64,000 bases of DNA from Emergencia timonensis (GTDB taxonomy: Bacteria; Bacillota; Clostridia; Peptostreptococcales; Anaerovoracaceae): positions 124,001 through 188,000 of the forward strand of contig NZ_FLKM01000007.1 in the NCBI RefSeq assembly GCF_900086585.1, read 5' to 3'. Shown piece by piece: positions 17,356 to 26,104 of this stretch. The notes below the pieces were generated by a model. The model was not told where the DNA came from. It worked only from the letters and a program-made list of their open reading frames with translations, and made no database searches. Every line of letters begins with the position of its first letter. The first letter of the stretch is position 1. A program made the translations under genes and the position numbers.

Positions 17356-17873
17356 ATCATCAATTCCTCCCTAACTCTGGTCAAAATAAACAAGAAGTCA
17401 GATAAACGGTTCATATATATCAAAATCTCCTGGCTGACTCTCGCCTCCTCTTTAATTCCTATAACTAGGCGTTCAGCTTTTCTCACCATAGCTCTTGCGA
17501 CATGCAGATAAGCTGATTTCACCGTCTTCCCCGGAATTTGAAATTCTTTTGATACAGGCAGTCTTTCGGAAAATGCATCTATCAGGTGTTCTAGCTGCAG
17601 CGCATCCTGTGCGGTTATTTTTTCTTTCAGCATTCTGCGACCCCTGTCGTCTGATGCCAGTTCCGATCCAATCAGGAAAAGCTTTTGCTGGCAGATGCGA
17701 AGCAGGGTTTCCAGGTCTTCATTCTCAATCTGCGCTGCTGCCAATCCGATCAATGTATTTGCCTCATCTACTGCACCATAAGCGTGGACGCGGTTTGAGC
17801 ACTTTTTTACTTTACTGCCTCCATAGAGCGTCGTTCTTCCATTATCTCCAGTTTTGGTATAGATCTTTGTCAT
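17352..17873 (-). CDS. PduO-type ATP:cob(I)alamin adenosyltransferase
   Basis: A 173-residue four-helix-bundle enzyme with the PduO/MMAB signature TKTGDNGRTTLYGG at the N-terminus and a late RVSQEILIYMNRLSDFLF. It makes adenosylcobalamin, the cofactor of EutBC. It performs the EutT role but is not homologous to EutT. It is translationally coupled to eutE and lies 17 bp after the PduM-like gene. Confidence 0.92.
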   Translation of the reverse strand: MTKIYTKTGDNGRTTLYGGSKVKKCSNRVHAYGAVDEANTLIGLAAAQIENEDLETLLRICQQKLFLIGSELASDDRGRRMLKEKITAQDALQLEHLIDAFSERLPVSKEFQIPGKTVKSAYLHVARAMVRKAERLVIGIKEEARVSQEILIYMNRLSDFLFILTRVREELMI

Positions 17874-17890
17874 TTCACACCTCCAAACCC

Positions 17891-18529
17891 CTAATTTCTG
17901 TATCGGATGACTTTGATACTTCTCTTCTCAATCAGATTCTTTGCCGTCGTGGTCATGACCGCATCTTCTCTGATTTCCAGTTCCCCCTCCAGAACATTTT
18001 TCAAGTCTTGCTTTGCAATCACCCGCTGATCTATCCTAATCCGTCGGAATGTGCCGCCCTCTTCATCGCGCTTTAGATCATTCCAATCTGCAAAGGCAAT
18101 TCCATACGAAATTAACGTCTTTTTCAAATCATCTATCTTGCTGCGCAGAGTCGGAGTTCCGCAATCTGCGTCAATCCACCTGGACAGTATCGTCACTGGT
18201 CTGCCCTGCCTCAGGATTTCTACGACTAATTCTGTCAAAGAATCCTCCATCTGCATTTCTGCTATTCTCACCAGTTGTTTCAGTGTAACACCTGTCACCA
18301 ACAGTCCCTTGTGTCGATCCGCTAAATCTTGTATCTTGCCGTCTGCCAAAAAATCTGCATCACTGTTGATCCAAATCTTATGGATGCCACCGCTGTTTCT
18401 CAAATAGCGGTCAATCCGTTCCTCATCTGCCGGGGAATTCATCAATACCAGAGTTTTCTTTTCAGGACTGATGTGATGAATCCGTCGGATGACCTCTTCT
18501 ACTATTGCCTGTATTTCCTTTTCTGTCAT
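17891..18529 (-). CDS. PduM-like microcompartment protein
   Basis: A 212-residue protein with an N-terminal targeting-type helix (EKEIQAIVEEVIRRI). Its C-terminal third (RVIAKQDLKNVL ... AVMTTTAKNLIEKRSIKV) recalls the ending of PduM, a protein needed for proper assembly of propanediol microcompartments. The middle is a Rossmann-like alpha/beta region. No catalytic motif is evident. The PduM link rests on my memory of the family pattern, so treat it as tentative. Confidence 0.55.
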   Translation of the reverse strand: MTEKEIQAIVEEVIRRIHHISPEKKTLVLMNSPADEERIDRYLRNSGGIHKIWINSDADFLADGKIQDLADRHKGLLVTGVTLKQLVRIAEMQMEDSLTELVVEILRQGRPVTILSRWIDADCGTPTLRSKIDDLKKTLISYGIAFADWNDLKRDEEGGTFRRIRIDQRVIAKQDLKNVLEGELEIREDAVMTTTAKNLIEKRSIKVIRYRN

Positions 18530-18584
18530 CGTAATCGCCGCCTTTCATCGGAGGAGAGACCTCTCCTCCGATTTTCCCAAACTC

Positions 18585-18854
18585 TTACTTCTGCAGTAAT
18601 TCGTCCACGCTGGCATGGGGTCTTGGGATGACATGAGTCGATACCACCTCTCCAACGTTACAAGCGGCAACGTTTCCGGCCTCCACAGCTGCTTTGACAG
18701 CGCCTACATCGCCCCGCACCATGACGGTCACCAATCCAGAGCCTATTTTTTCATATCCACACAATTCTACGCTTGCCGCCTTTGTCATGGCATCCGCTGC
18801 TTCAATGGCTCCAACTAAACCTCTCGTTTCAATCATTCCTAATGCTCCGCTCAT
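18585..18854 (-). CDS. eutM: EutM-type BMC-H hexameric shell protein (second copy)
   Basis: An 89-residue canonical BMC-H protein: [20 protein letters not shown], pore loop KIGSGLVTV, then [13 protein letters not shown]. It is very close to the copy at 19330 but carries extra cysteines (ELCGYEK, VAACNVG). It is expected to be a major facet hexamer. Confidence 0.93.
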   Translation of the reverse strand: MSGALGMIETRGLVGAIEAADAMTKAASVELCGYEKIGSGLVTVMVRGDVGAVKAAVEAGNVAACNVGEVVSTHVIPRPHASVDELLQK

Positions 18855-18864
18855 TTTTTTCCTC

Positions 18865-19302
18865 CTATTTCTTCATCAATTCTACGTAGTGTATACATTT
18901 TACTTTTGGTTCTCCGCGAACCCTTGGACAGTTTGGATCTTGGCAAAGATTACAGGAAACCATTCTCTCCTCTGACTCTTTTACCGCAGTATCTTCTGTT
19001 TCCCTTTCCTTTTCATGTAGACCCTCCGTTAACATATGTTCAAGTTCATCACTGGGTCTTGCAATGACGCTGCTGGCAAAGACGATTCCGCCCATATTGG
19101 CAACGGACCGGATGGACGCTTCTACTGCTGCTTTGACAGCGCTGACTTCGCCTGCGAGGGTAACGGTCATGCGGCCGTTGCCACGCGAGTTTTCCAAGCC
19201 AGACAATTCTACCTCTGCGGCTTTTACAGCCGTATCCATCGCCTCTATGGCTGCTGCTTTACCCACTGTTTCAATAAAGCCTAGCGCTTTTTTCATCGGC
19301 AC
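18865..19302 (-). CDS. BMC-H shell protein with a Cys-rich C-terminal tail
   Basis: A 145-residue protein. Residues 1 to about 90 are a BMC-H domain ([34 protein letters not shown]) with a pore-loop region of NSRGNGR. A charged linker (about 92-114) leads to a tail with C117, C120, C125, C136 and H138 (C-x2-C-x4-C-x10-C). This spacing suits a zinc or Fe-S site. It lies between the two EutM copies. EutK also carries a C-terminal extension, but that one is a helix-turn-helix without cysteines. Metal binding is inferred. Confidence 0.8.
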   Translation of the reverse strand: MPMKKALGFIETVGKAAAIEAMDTAVKAAEVELSGLENSRGNGRMTVTLAGEVSAVKAAVEASIRSVANMGGIVFASSVIARPSDELEHMLTEGLHEKERETEDTAVKESEERMVSCNLCQDPNCPRVRGEPKVKCIHYVELMKK

Positions 19303-19329
19303 CCCTCCTTCCCTTATCAGTAATTCTGA

Positions 19330-19605
19330 TTACTCGGCGCTGATTATTTTGTCTACGCCCGTATGCGGTCTCGGGATGACATGGCAGGATACAACTTCGC
19401 CAACATTACCTGCAGCCACATTGCCCGCTTCTACTGCCGCTTTCACAGCGCCTACATCTCCTCTGACCATGACAGTAACCAACCCCGAACCGATTTTCTC
19501 CATGCTGTCCAGTTTGACACTGGCAGCCTTGACCATGGCGTCTGCTGCTTCAATCGCCGCGACGAGTCCTCTCGTTTCAATCATTCCTAATGCTTCTGCG
19601 TTCAT
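19330..19605 (-). CDS. eutM: EutM-type BMC-H hexameric shell protein
   Basis: A 91-residue canonical BMC-H protein with the KIGSGLVTV pore loop and [21 protein letters not shown] opening. It is the more standard of the two EutM copies and should tile the facets. AAAGGA-type binding sites precede both copies. Confidence 0.95.
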   Translation of the reverse strand: MNAEALGMIETRGLVAAIEAADAMVKAASVKLDSMEKIGSGLVTVMVRGDVGAVKAAVEAGNVAAGNVGEVVSCHVIPRPHTGVDKIISAE

Positions 19606-19632
19606 AATTTTTTTCCTTTCTCATTATCTTAA

Positions 19633-20085
19633 CTATATTTCTGCATTTTCCCAGTCTGCCGGATAAGTGAAGTATACTGCCCGGCATGTCTCTGGTGAGG
19701 AAAAGCAGATGGATGTTCCTTTTGGAATATGGAGAATATCCCCCTGATATCCCAGGTTATGTCTTCCCTCTACGACGATATCTAATATGCCCTCTACGAC
19801 GTAGTAAAACTCGTCATAGGTCAGCGTCCAAGGGTAAGTGCTGTGGTCGATCTCCAAAATGCCGCAGCCTAGTCTAGGGCTCTCCTCGAGAGTTACAACG
19901 TCAAGCAGTTTCACCTTTGCCGGAACGCCGACGTCAAAGGTCTGACATTTTACCGTTTCCGTTTTGATGGTGATGACCCCGGTCGGATCGATATGCTTTT
20001 CAAAATCATCCCCCTTGCTGTCAGGCATCCCTTCTGCTAAAACCTGCTTCACAATCTTGTAAATCAGTTCGTTGTTTACTTCCAT
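19633..20085 (-). CDS. eutQ: EutQ, cupin-fold protein
   Basis: A 150-residue protein with an N-terminal targeting-type helix (IYKIVKQVLAEG) and a C-terminal cupin (about 50-145; TYDEFYYVVEGILDIVVEG, GDILHIPKGTSICF). EutQ is a conserved microcompartment protein for which acetate kinase activity has been reported. The usual cupin metal histidines are mostly absent, as in other EutQ proteins. Confidence 0.9.
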   Translation of the reverse strand: MEVNNELIYKIVKQVLAEGMPDSKGDDFEKHIDPTGVITIKTETVKCQTFDVGVPAKVKLLDVVTLEESPRLGCGILEIDHSTYPWTLTYDEFYYVVEGILDIVVEGRHNLGYQGDILHIPKGTSICFSSPETCRAVYFTYPADWENAEI

Positions 20086-20097
20086 TTCTAACCTCCC

Positions 20098-20757
20098 TTA
20101 TCTGTTATAAATAGGACGATCTGCCACCTCCTGTACTGCTGCGCCAAAGGCTTCACAGCAGATGGTGCAGTCGGACTGGCTGCCGATAAAGATCGCTCCG
20201 CTGCAGTTGGTTTCCGTTGGCGGCGTGTAAAATCTGACCATCTTCGCATTGGATGCTTTGTCTGCCGCATCTGCGGCATAGATGGATTCAATAGGCGGTC
20301 CCACCAAATAAGCCATTGAGCATCCCAGAGGGATATCCATCGTCTTGGCAAAATAGGTTCCAACACTGGCAGCAGTATAGGTCAAATAGGCAATACTATC
20401 CTCATCGTTGCAACTGACAGCGTAAACCCGTCTGCTGTCATAGAAATCATAGATCGCGTCAATGGCCGCCTGAACACTTGCAACAGTCTTTCCGGCGAAG
20501 ATGCCAATACCCTCCCCCTGCAGCTTGGAAGACGAATTAGGATTTCCTCCATAAAATGATCCTGTATATGTAACGTCAACATCCGCTTTCTTCGTGGCCT
20601 CATCTAAGGCGAGAAACACAAAGTCATCAATGGTGGCAGTTATGACTGCGCAGCTGGTATGCTCCTCCGACAACTGCAAATCTGCTTTTAGTCCTTCACT
20701 GACCTGTGTAATCAGTACCATGCTTAAGATTTCAGGATATATCTTGTCATTCTTCAT
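20098..20757 (-). CDS. eutL: EutL, BMC-T trimeric shell protein
   Basis: A 219-residue tandem-BMC protein of the EutL type (VYAVSCNDEDSIAYLTYTAASVGTYFAK; late SGAIFIGSQSDCTICCEAFG). EutL trimers have a gated central pore and bind ethanolamine. Here it directly follows eutC. Confidence 0.95.
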   Translation of the reverse strand: MKNDKIYPEILSMVLITQVSEGLKADLQLSEEHTSCAVITATIDDFVFLALDEATKKADVDVTYTGSFYGGNPNSSSKLQGEGIGIFAGKTVASVQAAIDAIYDFYDSRRVYAVSCNDEDSIAYLTYTAASVGTYFAKTMDIPLGCSMAYLVGPPIESIYAADAADKASNAKMVRFYTPPTETNCSGAIFIGSQSDCTICCEAFGAAVQEVADRPIYNR

Positions 20758-20780
20758 AACGAGTTTCCTTTCCCTGCAGC

Positions 20781-21656
20781 CTAGATGATCAGATCCACGC
20801 CGCTTTTACCCTCTTTGAGAATGCGTGCAATCAAATCTGCAATATAGGCGCCTGCCTCCGCAGGAGGCGTACCGCCATTATCCTGAATATTCGATACACA
20901 GGTCCGTTTTGATTCTAAGATTCCTACCTTTGGTGCATAAGTGATATAACATCCAAGTCCGTCCCAGGAAAGCAGGCCCGGCCTCTCTCCCAGAATCACA
21001 CAGACTACCTTTGCGCCCACCTCCTGGCCAATCAGATCTCCGATTCCTACCCTGGTGTATTCCACGAAACACGGAGTTCCGTAATTTATCTTGTTTGACT
21101 GCAGCCCCTGCAACAATGCAGGCAACAGTTCCGGCATGCTTTTTTCAAGTCCCTGATTGCTCTGTCCTTCACCGATAATCAGCTGTACATCTGGATTTTT
21201 CTGAAGCTGCGTTCTGACGAGATTCATATTCTCATTGTCCAGTATCACACCTAAATCCGGCCGCATCAGGTATTCTTCCTTTGATTGAGGCATGCTCTTC
21301 AAGACGGGGTACCCCAGACTGCTGACAAACTCTCTGTTCAGCGGCGTCCACACGGCATCCACTGCTGCAGAAAGATTGGCCATCTTCCGAATGGTTATGA
21401 TGGTCTTTTCTCTGTCACCAGTTCTGCCTGTCGCCGTTCTGGCAGGCGTAGACCGTTTCAGCCTCATCAGCGCCTCTTTGTTCCTCGGGTTTTCAACAAG
21501 ACAGATTTCTTCTTCAGGAATCATTGCGATATCCGTAAGGCTTTCATCACCGGCCAGGGGAGTATCTGCCTGCATTTCTTCTGTCAGTTCTAAGTCTCCC
21601 AATACTTTCTTCACAACTTCCATAATTGCTTCTTCACTGATATTTTGATTCAACAT
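20781..21656 (-). CDS. eutC: EutC, ethanolamine ammonia-lyase small subunit
   Basis: A 291-residue adenosylcobalamin-binding small subunit. The N-terminal helix (EEAIMEVVKKVLGDL) and a long acidic linker precede the conserved core (ARTATGRTGDR; DNENMNLVRTQL; VILGERPGLLSWDGLGCYITYAP). The N-terminal helix is the type that directs the lyase into the compartment. It partners EutB upstream. Confidence 0.95.
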   Translation of the reverse strand: MLNQNISEEAIMEVVKKVLGDLELTEEMQADTPLAGDESLTDIAMIPEEEICLVENPRNKEALMRLKRSTPARTATGRTGDREKTIITIRKMANLSAAVDAVWTPLNREFVSSLGYPVLKSMPQSKEEYLMRPDLGVILDNENMNLVRTQLQKNPDVQLIIGEGQSNQGLEKSMPELLPALLQGLQSNKINYGTPCFVEYTRVGIGDLIGQEVGAKVVCVILGERPGLLSWDGLGCYITYAPKVGILESKRTCVSNIQDNGGTPPAEAGAYIADLIARILKEGKSGVDLII

Positions 21657-21696
21657 TTTAAACCTCGCAATTCTATATAATCAAGCGTTTCACTAT

Positions 21697-23061
21697 TTAG
21701 AGGAAAATCGATGCGTCGCCGGCGTTTTCTCCCAAATTGCCGTCCTCATCTAAAATACCCCACTTCTGACACCACTTTTCGAACTCAGGTATCGTATGAA
21801 GGCCCAGCATTCTTCGCATGGCAGCGCAGTCATGGAAAGAGGTGTCCATATTGTAGGTTGTCACATCCTGTGCGCCGGGAACTCCAATCCAGTATTCCGT
21901 TCCTGCAAGGCTGGCTGCCATCATGACCACGTCATTGTCGTTATAATCAGCCTTGACGTGGCTGGAGAAGGCGATATCTGTTCCGATTGGAATCCCCGAC
22001 ATCTTTGCCATGAACACGTCTTCCAGCATAGAACGAGTGCACTGCTTTGCATCGTATTGAACTTCTGGTCCAACAAAGCCGACAACATCGTTTACGATAA
22101 ATGGAGCAAAGTGTCTGCCGAAACCGTAGGTACGTGCTTCCAATGTAGCCATATCAGCGCCGTAATGCATGTTACCCGCATTTTCCGGCCCCTGTCCGGT
22201 TTCAAAATACATGACATTTGGGCCTGTAGATGTTCCGTATCGCAAGGCCGTCTCCCTAGCTTCCTCAAGGATTTCCACATTGACGCCGAAGGTATCATTG
22301 CATTTCTGTGTTCCTGCAATGCTGGCAAAGATTAAGTCTGACGGAGAACCGCTTTTCATGGCTTCCATCATGGTGGTGAGATGAACCAAGTAGCAGACCT
22401 GTGTCGGGATTTCATATTTTTCTTTCAATTCCTGCAGCATATTCATAATTCTGCGAGTAGTATCCAGATTCGTCGTCGCCGGATTGATTCCAATGACGCA
22501 GTCTCCGCTAGCATAACTCAGCCCCTCGAAAATCGACATTCTGATGCCGTCGGGATCATCGCTGGGATGGTTAGGCTGGAGCCTGCTGGCCAAAATCCCT
22601 TGCTGTCCCAGCGTCGTGTTGCAGTGGGTGACATTTCTGATCTTTCTCGCAGCATACACTAAATCCATATTTCCCATCAGTTTGGAAACGCCAGCGATGG
22701 TCTCAGAGGTCAGTCCCCTCATAAGCCGTTTCAGGTCGTTTTCACTGGTCTTATCACTGAGGATGTATTCTCTCAGTTCAGAAATCGTCCAGTTTTTGAT
22801 ACTGTCATAAATTTGCTCATTCAAATCATCCTGGATGACTCTTGTCACTTCATCTTCTTCATATGAAACAACAGGATTGTTGCGAAGATCTGATACGAGC
22901 AGGTCACTCAATACAATTTTTGCTGCCAGCCGTTCCTGCTCAGATTCAGCAGCGATTCCGCAGAGCACTTCACCACTTTTCAAGTCCCCTGCTTTTGCAA
23001 GCACCTCTTTTACAGAGTCAAATTGATAAACCTTGCCGAAAAGTTTTGCTTTTAATAACAT
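21697..23061 (-). CDS. eutB: EutB, ethanolamine ammonia-lyase large subunit
   Basis: A 454-residue TIM-barrel catalytic subunit that cleaves ethanolamine to acetaldehyde and ammonia using adenosylcobalamin. Conserved segments include HCNTTLGQQGILASRLQPNHPSD (split by positions 147-170), GINPATTN, and FETGQGPENAGNMHYGADM. AGAAGGAG precedes ATG 23061. Length is normal for the family. Confidence 0.97.
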   Translation of the reverse strand: MLLKAKLFGKVYQFDSVKEVLAKAGDLKSGEVLCGIAAESEQERLAAKIVLSDLLVSDLRNNPVVSYEEDEVTRVIQDDLNEQIYDSIKNWTISELREYILSDKTSENDLKRLMRGLTSETIAGVSKLMGNMDLVYAARKIRNVTHCNTTLGQQGILASRLQPNHPSDDPDGIRMSIFEGLSYASGDCVIGINPATTNLDTTRRIMNMLQELKEKYEIPTQVCYLVHLTTMMEAMKSGSPSDLIFASIAGTQKCNDTFGVNVEILEEARETALRYGTSTGPNVMYFETGQGPENAGNMHYGADMATLEARTYGFGRHFAPFIVNDVVGFVGPEVQYDAKQCTRSMLEDVFMAKMSGIPIGTDIAFSSHVKADYNDNDVVMMAASLAGTEYWIGVPGAQDVTTYNMDTSFHDCAAMRRMLGLHTIPEFEKWCQKWGILDEDGNLGENAGDASIFL

Positions 23062-23073
23062 GTTCTTCTCCTT

Positions 23074-24513
23074 CTAATAATTAAATGCGATCGTTTTAAT
23101 AACCACCGGTACTGCGTCCGCAATACCTACCGGTCTGCCGATGTCTACGTAATCACCTTTTCCTGCATCTATAGAGTCGATGCAGATAACATCCTTCCCC
23201 TCTGGCAGGTCCATGGAGATACTCTGTCCCAAAACTTTTCCATAGTCCCCGTGTATGATGATGATCAGCAGGTCCTGCACTGCAAGCAGTTCCTTCGTAG
23301 AATCGATGATTTTCTCCGCCAAAGCCTTGATGTCACGAAAGCCCAGTTTTCGATCCACTTTCAGGTTCAGGGCGATGTTTTGCTCCTGATCCAAATCCTG
23401 GAGCCAATGGTATTTCTTTTTCACTTGTGACCGAAAGTCCTCCGCAGAAAGATGCAGTGCATCTTCAATGGTCAAAATCGGAAGATTCTTCAAAGGCAGT
23501 TTGTTCAATTGTGTAATGGTGATTGTTCCGCCGCTGACTTCCACGGAATGGCTGCCCGCGCCGATGACCGTGGCGCTGATGGTCTCCTTTGGCTTCACTA
23601 GGCGGATACCGTGTTTTTTAACTGCTCTTTTTAAAGAATCCGCAAGATATACGCCGATATCGCGAAAAGCCAGTTTGTTCTTTTCCTCTTCCTCATAGAC
23701 CAGCTTGCCGATGCCTCCTGAAAAGCATACTGCATCAATCTCTCTCATCAGAGGCTTGTGTTCCTGCTGCTCCGTACTGAGGAGAAGGAAATTTTTATTC
23801 GTCTGTGATATCTGCAGCTTCCCTATAATCGCATCGGCCATGACGTCAGTCAGCTTTCCTATCTCTGCTTCATTTAAAGTGTCGCCAATTTGGGCGGAAA
23901 TACCCATCTGTCTTCCGATCTCTGCAATCTTTGGGAAAACATATTCTATCTCTGTGCTTCCAGCTTTAAAACGGATCAGCCTGCCCCCGGCATCCAGGCA
24001 GTCGGCATCGATGCACTTTCCATCATAAAAAGTCGCTGTATTCGTCGTACCTCCTCCGATATCCATATTACAAATCGTCTCTACCGTATCGACGGAATAA
24101 CCTTCTGCTCCGCTGCCTTTTCCAGCCAAAATGCTTTCCAGTCTGGGGCCTGCTGCCGCTACGACAAAGTCACCTGCAAACTGGCTGATTTCTGCCAGCA
24201 CTCTTTCCGCGTTGGTCTTTCTCGCTGTATCTCCGGTGATAATGACTGCGCCGGTTTCCACTTCACTGACTCGCACCCCTGCACTCTGGTATTCTGCTTC
24301 AATGATCTGTCTGATTTTCTTCGCATTCAGTTCCGTATTGGACCTTAAGGGAGTAAAATAGATGGGGCTTCTGTAAATGACGGTCTTATCTGTGATGGCT
24401 GTCTTGGGCATGAACATATCGCCAGTTGTCTTTTCGACAGTTAAGTTGCTGAAGACCAGAGATGTGGTGGTCGTTCCGATGTCGATACCGACGCTGAGTA
24501 TTTTTTCAGCCAC
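23074..24513 (-). CDS. eutA: EutA, ethanolamine ammonia-lyase reactivating factor
   Basis: A 479-residue actin-like ATPase that exchanges damaged cobalamin on EutBC. The phosphate loop GIDIGTTTTSLVF and NMDIGGGTTNTATF are intact. The start is GTG 24513 behind AAAGGAG. The leader contains an ANTAR-type antiterminator with terminator (24542-24619), so this gene is the first controlled unit of the main operon. Confidence 0.95.
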   Translation of the reverse strand: MAEKILSVGIDIGTTTTSLVFSNLTVEKTTGDMFMPKTAITDKTVIYRSPIYFTPLRSNTELNAKKIRQIIEAEYQSAGVRVSEVETGAVIITGDTARKTNAERVLAEISQFAGDFVVAAAGPRLESILAGKGSGAEGYSVDTVETICNMDIGGGTTNTATFYDGKCIDADCLDAGGRLIRFKAGSTEIEYVFPKIAEIGRQMGISAQIGDTLNEAEIGKLTDVMADAIIGKLQISQTNKNFLLLSTEQQEHKPLMREIDAVCFSGGIGKLVYEEEEKNKLAFRDIGVYLADSLKRAVKKHGIRLVKPKETISATVIGAGSHSVEVSGGTITITQLNKLPLKNLPILTIEDALHLSAEDFRSQVKKKYHWLQDLDQEQNIALNLKVDRKLGFRDIKALAEKIIDSTKELLAVQDLLIIIIHGDYGKVLGQSISMDLPEGKDVICIDSIDAGKGDYVDIGRPVGIADAVPVVIKTIAFNY

Positions 24514-24541
24514 TATGTGTCTCCTTTCTGTTAAAATAAAA

Positions 24542-24619
24542 AAGCTTATCGATTAAGAACATAAAATGTCCCTTATACCGATAAGCTTCAGCGCTTAGAC
24601 ATCTGCTGCGCTGCAGATG
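24542..24619 (-). promoter_or_regulatory. EutV (ANTAR) dual-hairpin antiterminator overlapping a terminator, eutA leader
   Basis: On the minus strand: hairpin P1 (24619-24600, stem CATCTGC/GCAGATG, hexaloop AGCGCA), then two bases, then hairpin P2 (24597-24582, stem TAAGC/GCTTA, hexaloop GCTGAA). A terminator (24588-24542, stem AAGCTTATCG/CGATAAGCTT) follows, with a T-rich tract. The 3' arm of P2 overlaps the 5' arm of the terminator, so EutV binding to P1-P2 would prevent termination. This matches the published EutV mechanism. Confidence 0.88.
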
Positions 24620-24622
24620 CAA

Positions 24623-26104
24623 CTATATTGTATTGTTTTCTATGCACCGAAAGGTAAAAACTACCGAGGTGCCCGTGGAGTCTGATAGATAAAGTATCTG
24701 CCCCTTTAGTTTTTGCTTGACTATGTTCTCTGCAATTCGGCGTCCAAAGCCTTCATCGGCACGATCCGCCTTATCACAGTCAAAGCCTTCACCATCGTCA
24801 GAAACGATCAGCTCGGAATAGAGCGGCCGCTTTAATACGGTTACGCCGACTCTTCCAAAGCCTCGGTTGTTAAATGCGTGTTTAAAAGTGTTCTGCAGAA
24901 GTTCGTTTACTACCAGAGCAATATCTGTAGCATCGTCCATCGTGACAAAGACGTTGTCTCCCTTGACTTCGATATGAAGTTCGATATCCGAACTACTGTT
25001 TACCAGCCTTTTAAAGTCCGCCGTAATTTTTTTCAGCAGATCCAGTATATTGATGATCTCCGCACCCTCTTGGGACAGGAGTTCGTAGGCGCTGGCAATG
25101 CTGGCAATACGGTTCATGGCTTCACTGAGCGCTAATTTCATACGCTCTTCCGGCAATCTTCTTCTCTGCATATCTAAGAGATTGTACACCGTCTGCAGAT
25201 TATTCTTCACCCGATGGTGGGTTTCTCTCACTACAACCGATTTATGGATCAGATTCTCCTCTTTCTCCTTTTCCTGTGTAACATCTTTGATTACGATGAC
25301 GTAATAATATTCCCTGTCGAAATAACAATACTCTCCGATTTCAAAATGATTCCCTGCACACCTCAATTCTGTGTGATTCTCAGAATTCTCTATGCCCGGC
25401 CCTACATGGATTGGTCCGTGGAAAGAAAAATCATCGTAATCTTTATCATAGATATCTTGAATATAGCCGTAACCCTGATATATTTTCTGTGCTCTGTCAT
25501 TTCTAAAAATGACTGATTTATTCTGATTGAGAATGATGATTCCATCGTTTACGCATTCTGCCAATTTTACCAGATTGTCGAGGACTGGATAACTGCTGAT
25601 GTCAGGCTCATGATAGACGACCTTCTTCCATGTCTCCAGATCCTCCTTTGTCATATCTCTTTCTATGACTATCACCCCTATCACTTTTCCATTACGCTTT
25701 ATAGGGTAGCAGTCCTGAATGATATTATTGCCTTCTGTCGTCGTATATGACATCGCATGTGTATCCCTGCTCACCAGGCCATAACGAAATGTCCGTAAAA
25801 CAGCAGGTTCGTCATCATCGCTTATAATGGCGCCGATCGTAGTATAATTGTATAAAGAATTTGGAGCATATGCTCCTGCCACTGTTACTGTATCATTGCC
25901 TGAGGCTCTGACACAGTTGATAAAACAGTCTCTGCCCAATTTCCGAGCTGTATGTACAAGTGCCTCTGCAGTTTTATGTATGAAGGCAATGTCACTTTCG
26001 TCCAAAATAGTATGTTTTCTGCAGATAGAATCGATGTCCTCACAAAACGCAATATGCTTGTCTCTCTTTTCTTTTAAAAAATTACCTTCTATCGTCATTT
26101 TCAT
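24623..26104 (-). CDS. eutW: EutW, ethanolamine sensor histidine kinase
   Basis: A 493-residue soluble kinase with an N-terminal sensor region (about 1-180; HisK_N-like), a PAS segment (about 180-290), a HisKA_2 box with ETHHRVKNNLQ, and a HATPase domain (NELLQNTFKHAF; SDDGEGFD). In characterised Firmicutes EutW senses ethanolamine and phosphorylates EutV. ATG 26104 lies within the end of eutV, so the genes overlap by about 23 bp; ATG 26098 is an alternative. No membrane segment is seen, so it reads internal ethanolamine. Confidence 0.92.
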   Translation of the reverse strand: MKMTIEGNFLKEKRDKHIAFCEDIDSICRKHTILDESDIAFIHKTAEALVHTARKLGRDCFINCVRASGNDTVTVAGAYAPNSLYNYTTIGAIISDDDEPAVLRTFRYGLVSRDTHAMSYTTTEGNNIIQDCYPIKRNGKVIGVIVIERDMTKEDLETWKKVVYHEPDISSYPVLDNLVKLAECVNDGIIILNQNKSVIFRNDRAQKIYQGYGYIQDIYDKDYDDFSFHGPIHVGPGIENSENHTELRCAGNHFEIGEYCYFDREYYYVIVIKDVTQEKEKEENLIHKSVVVRETHHRVKNNLQTVYNLLDMQRRRLPEERMKLALSEAMNRIASIASAYELLSQEGAEIINILDLLKKITADFKRLVNSSSDIELHIEVKGDNVFVTMDDATDIALVVNELLQNTFKHAFNNRGFGRVGVTVLKRPLYSELIVSDDGEGFDCDKADRADEGFGRRIAENIVKQKLKGQILYLSDSTGTSVVFTFRCIENNTI

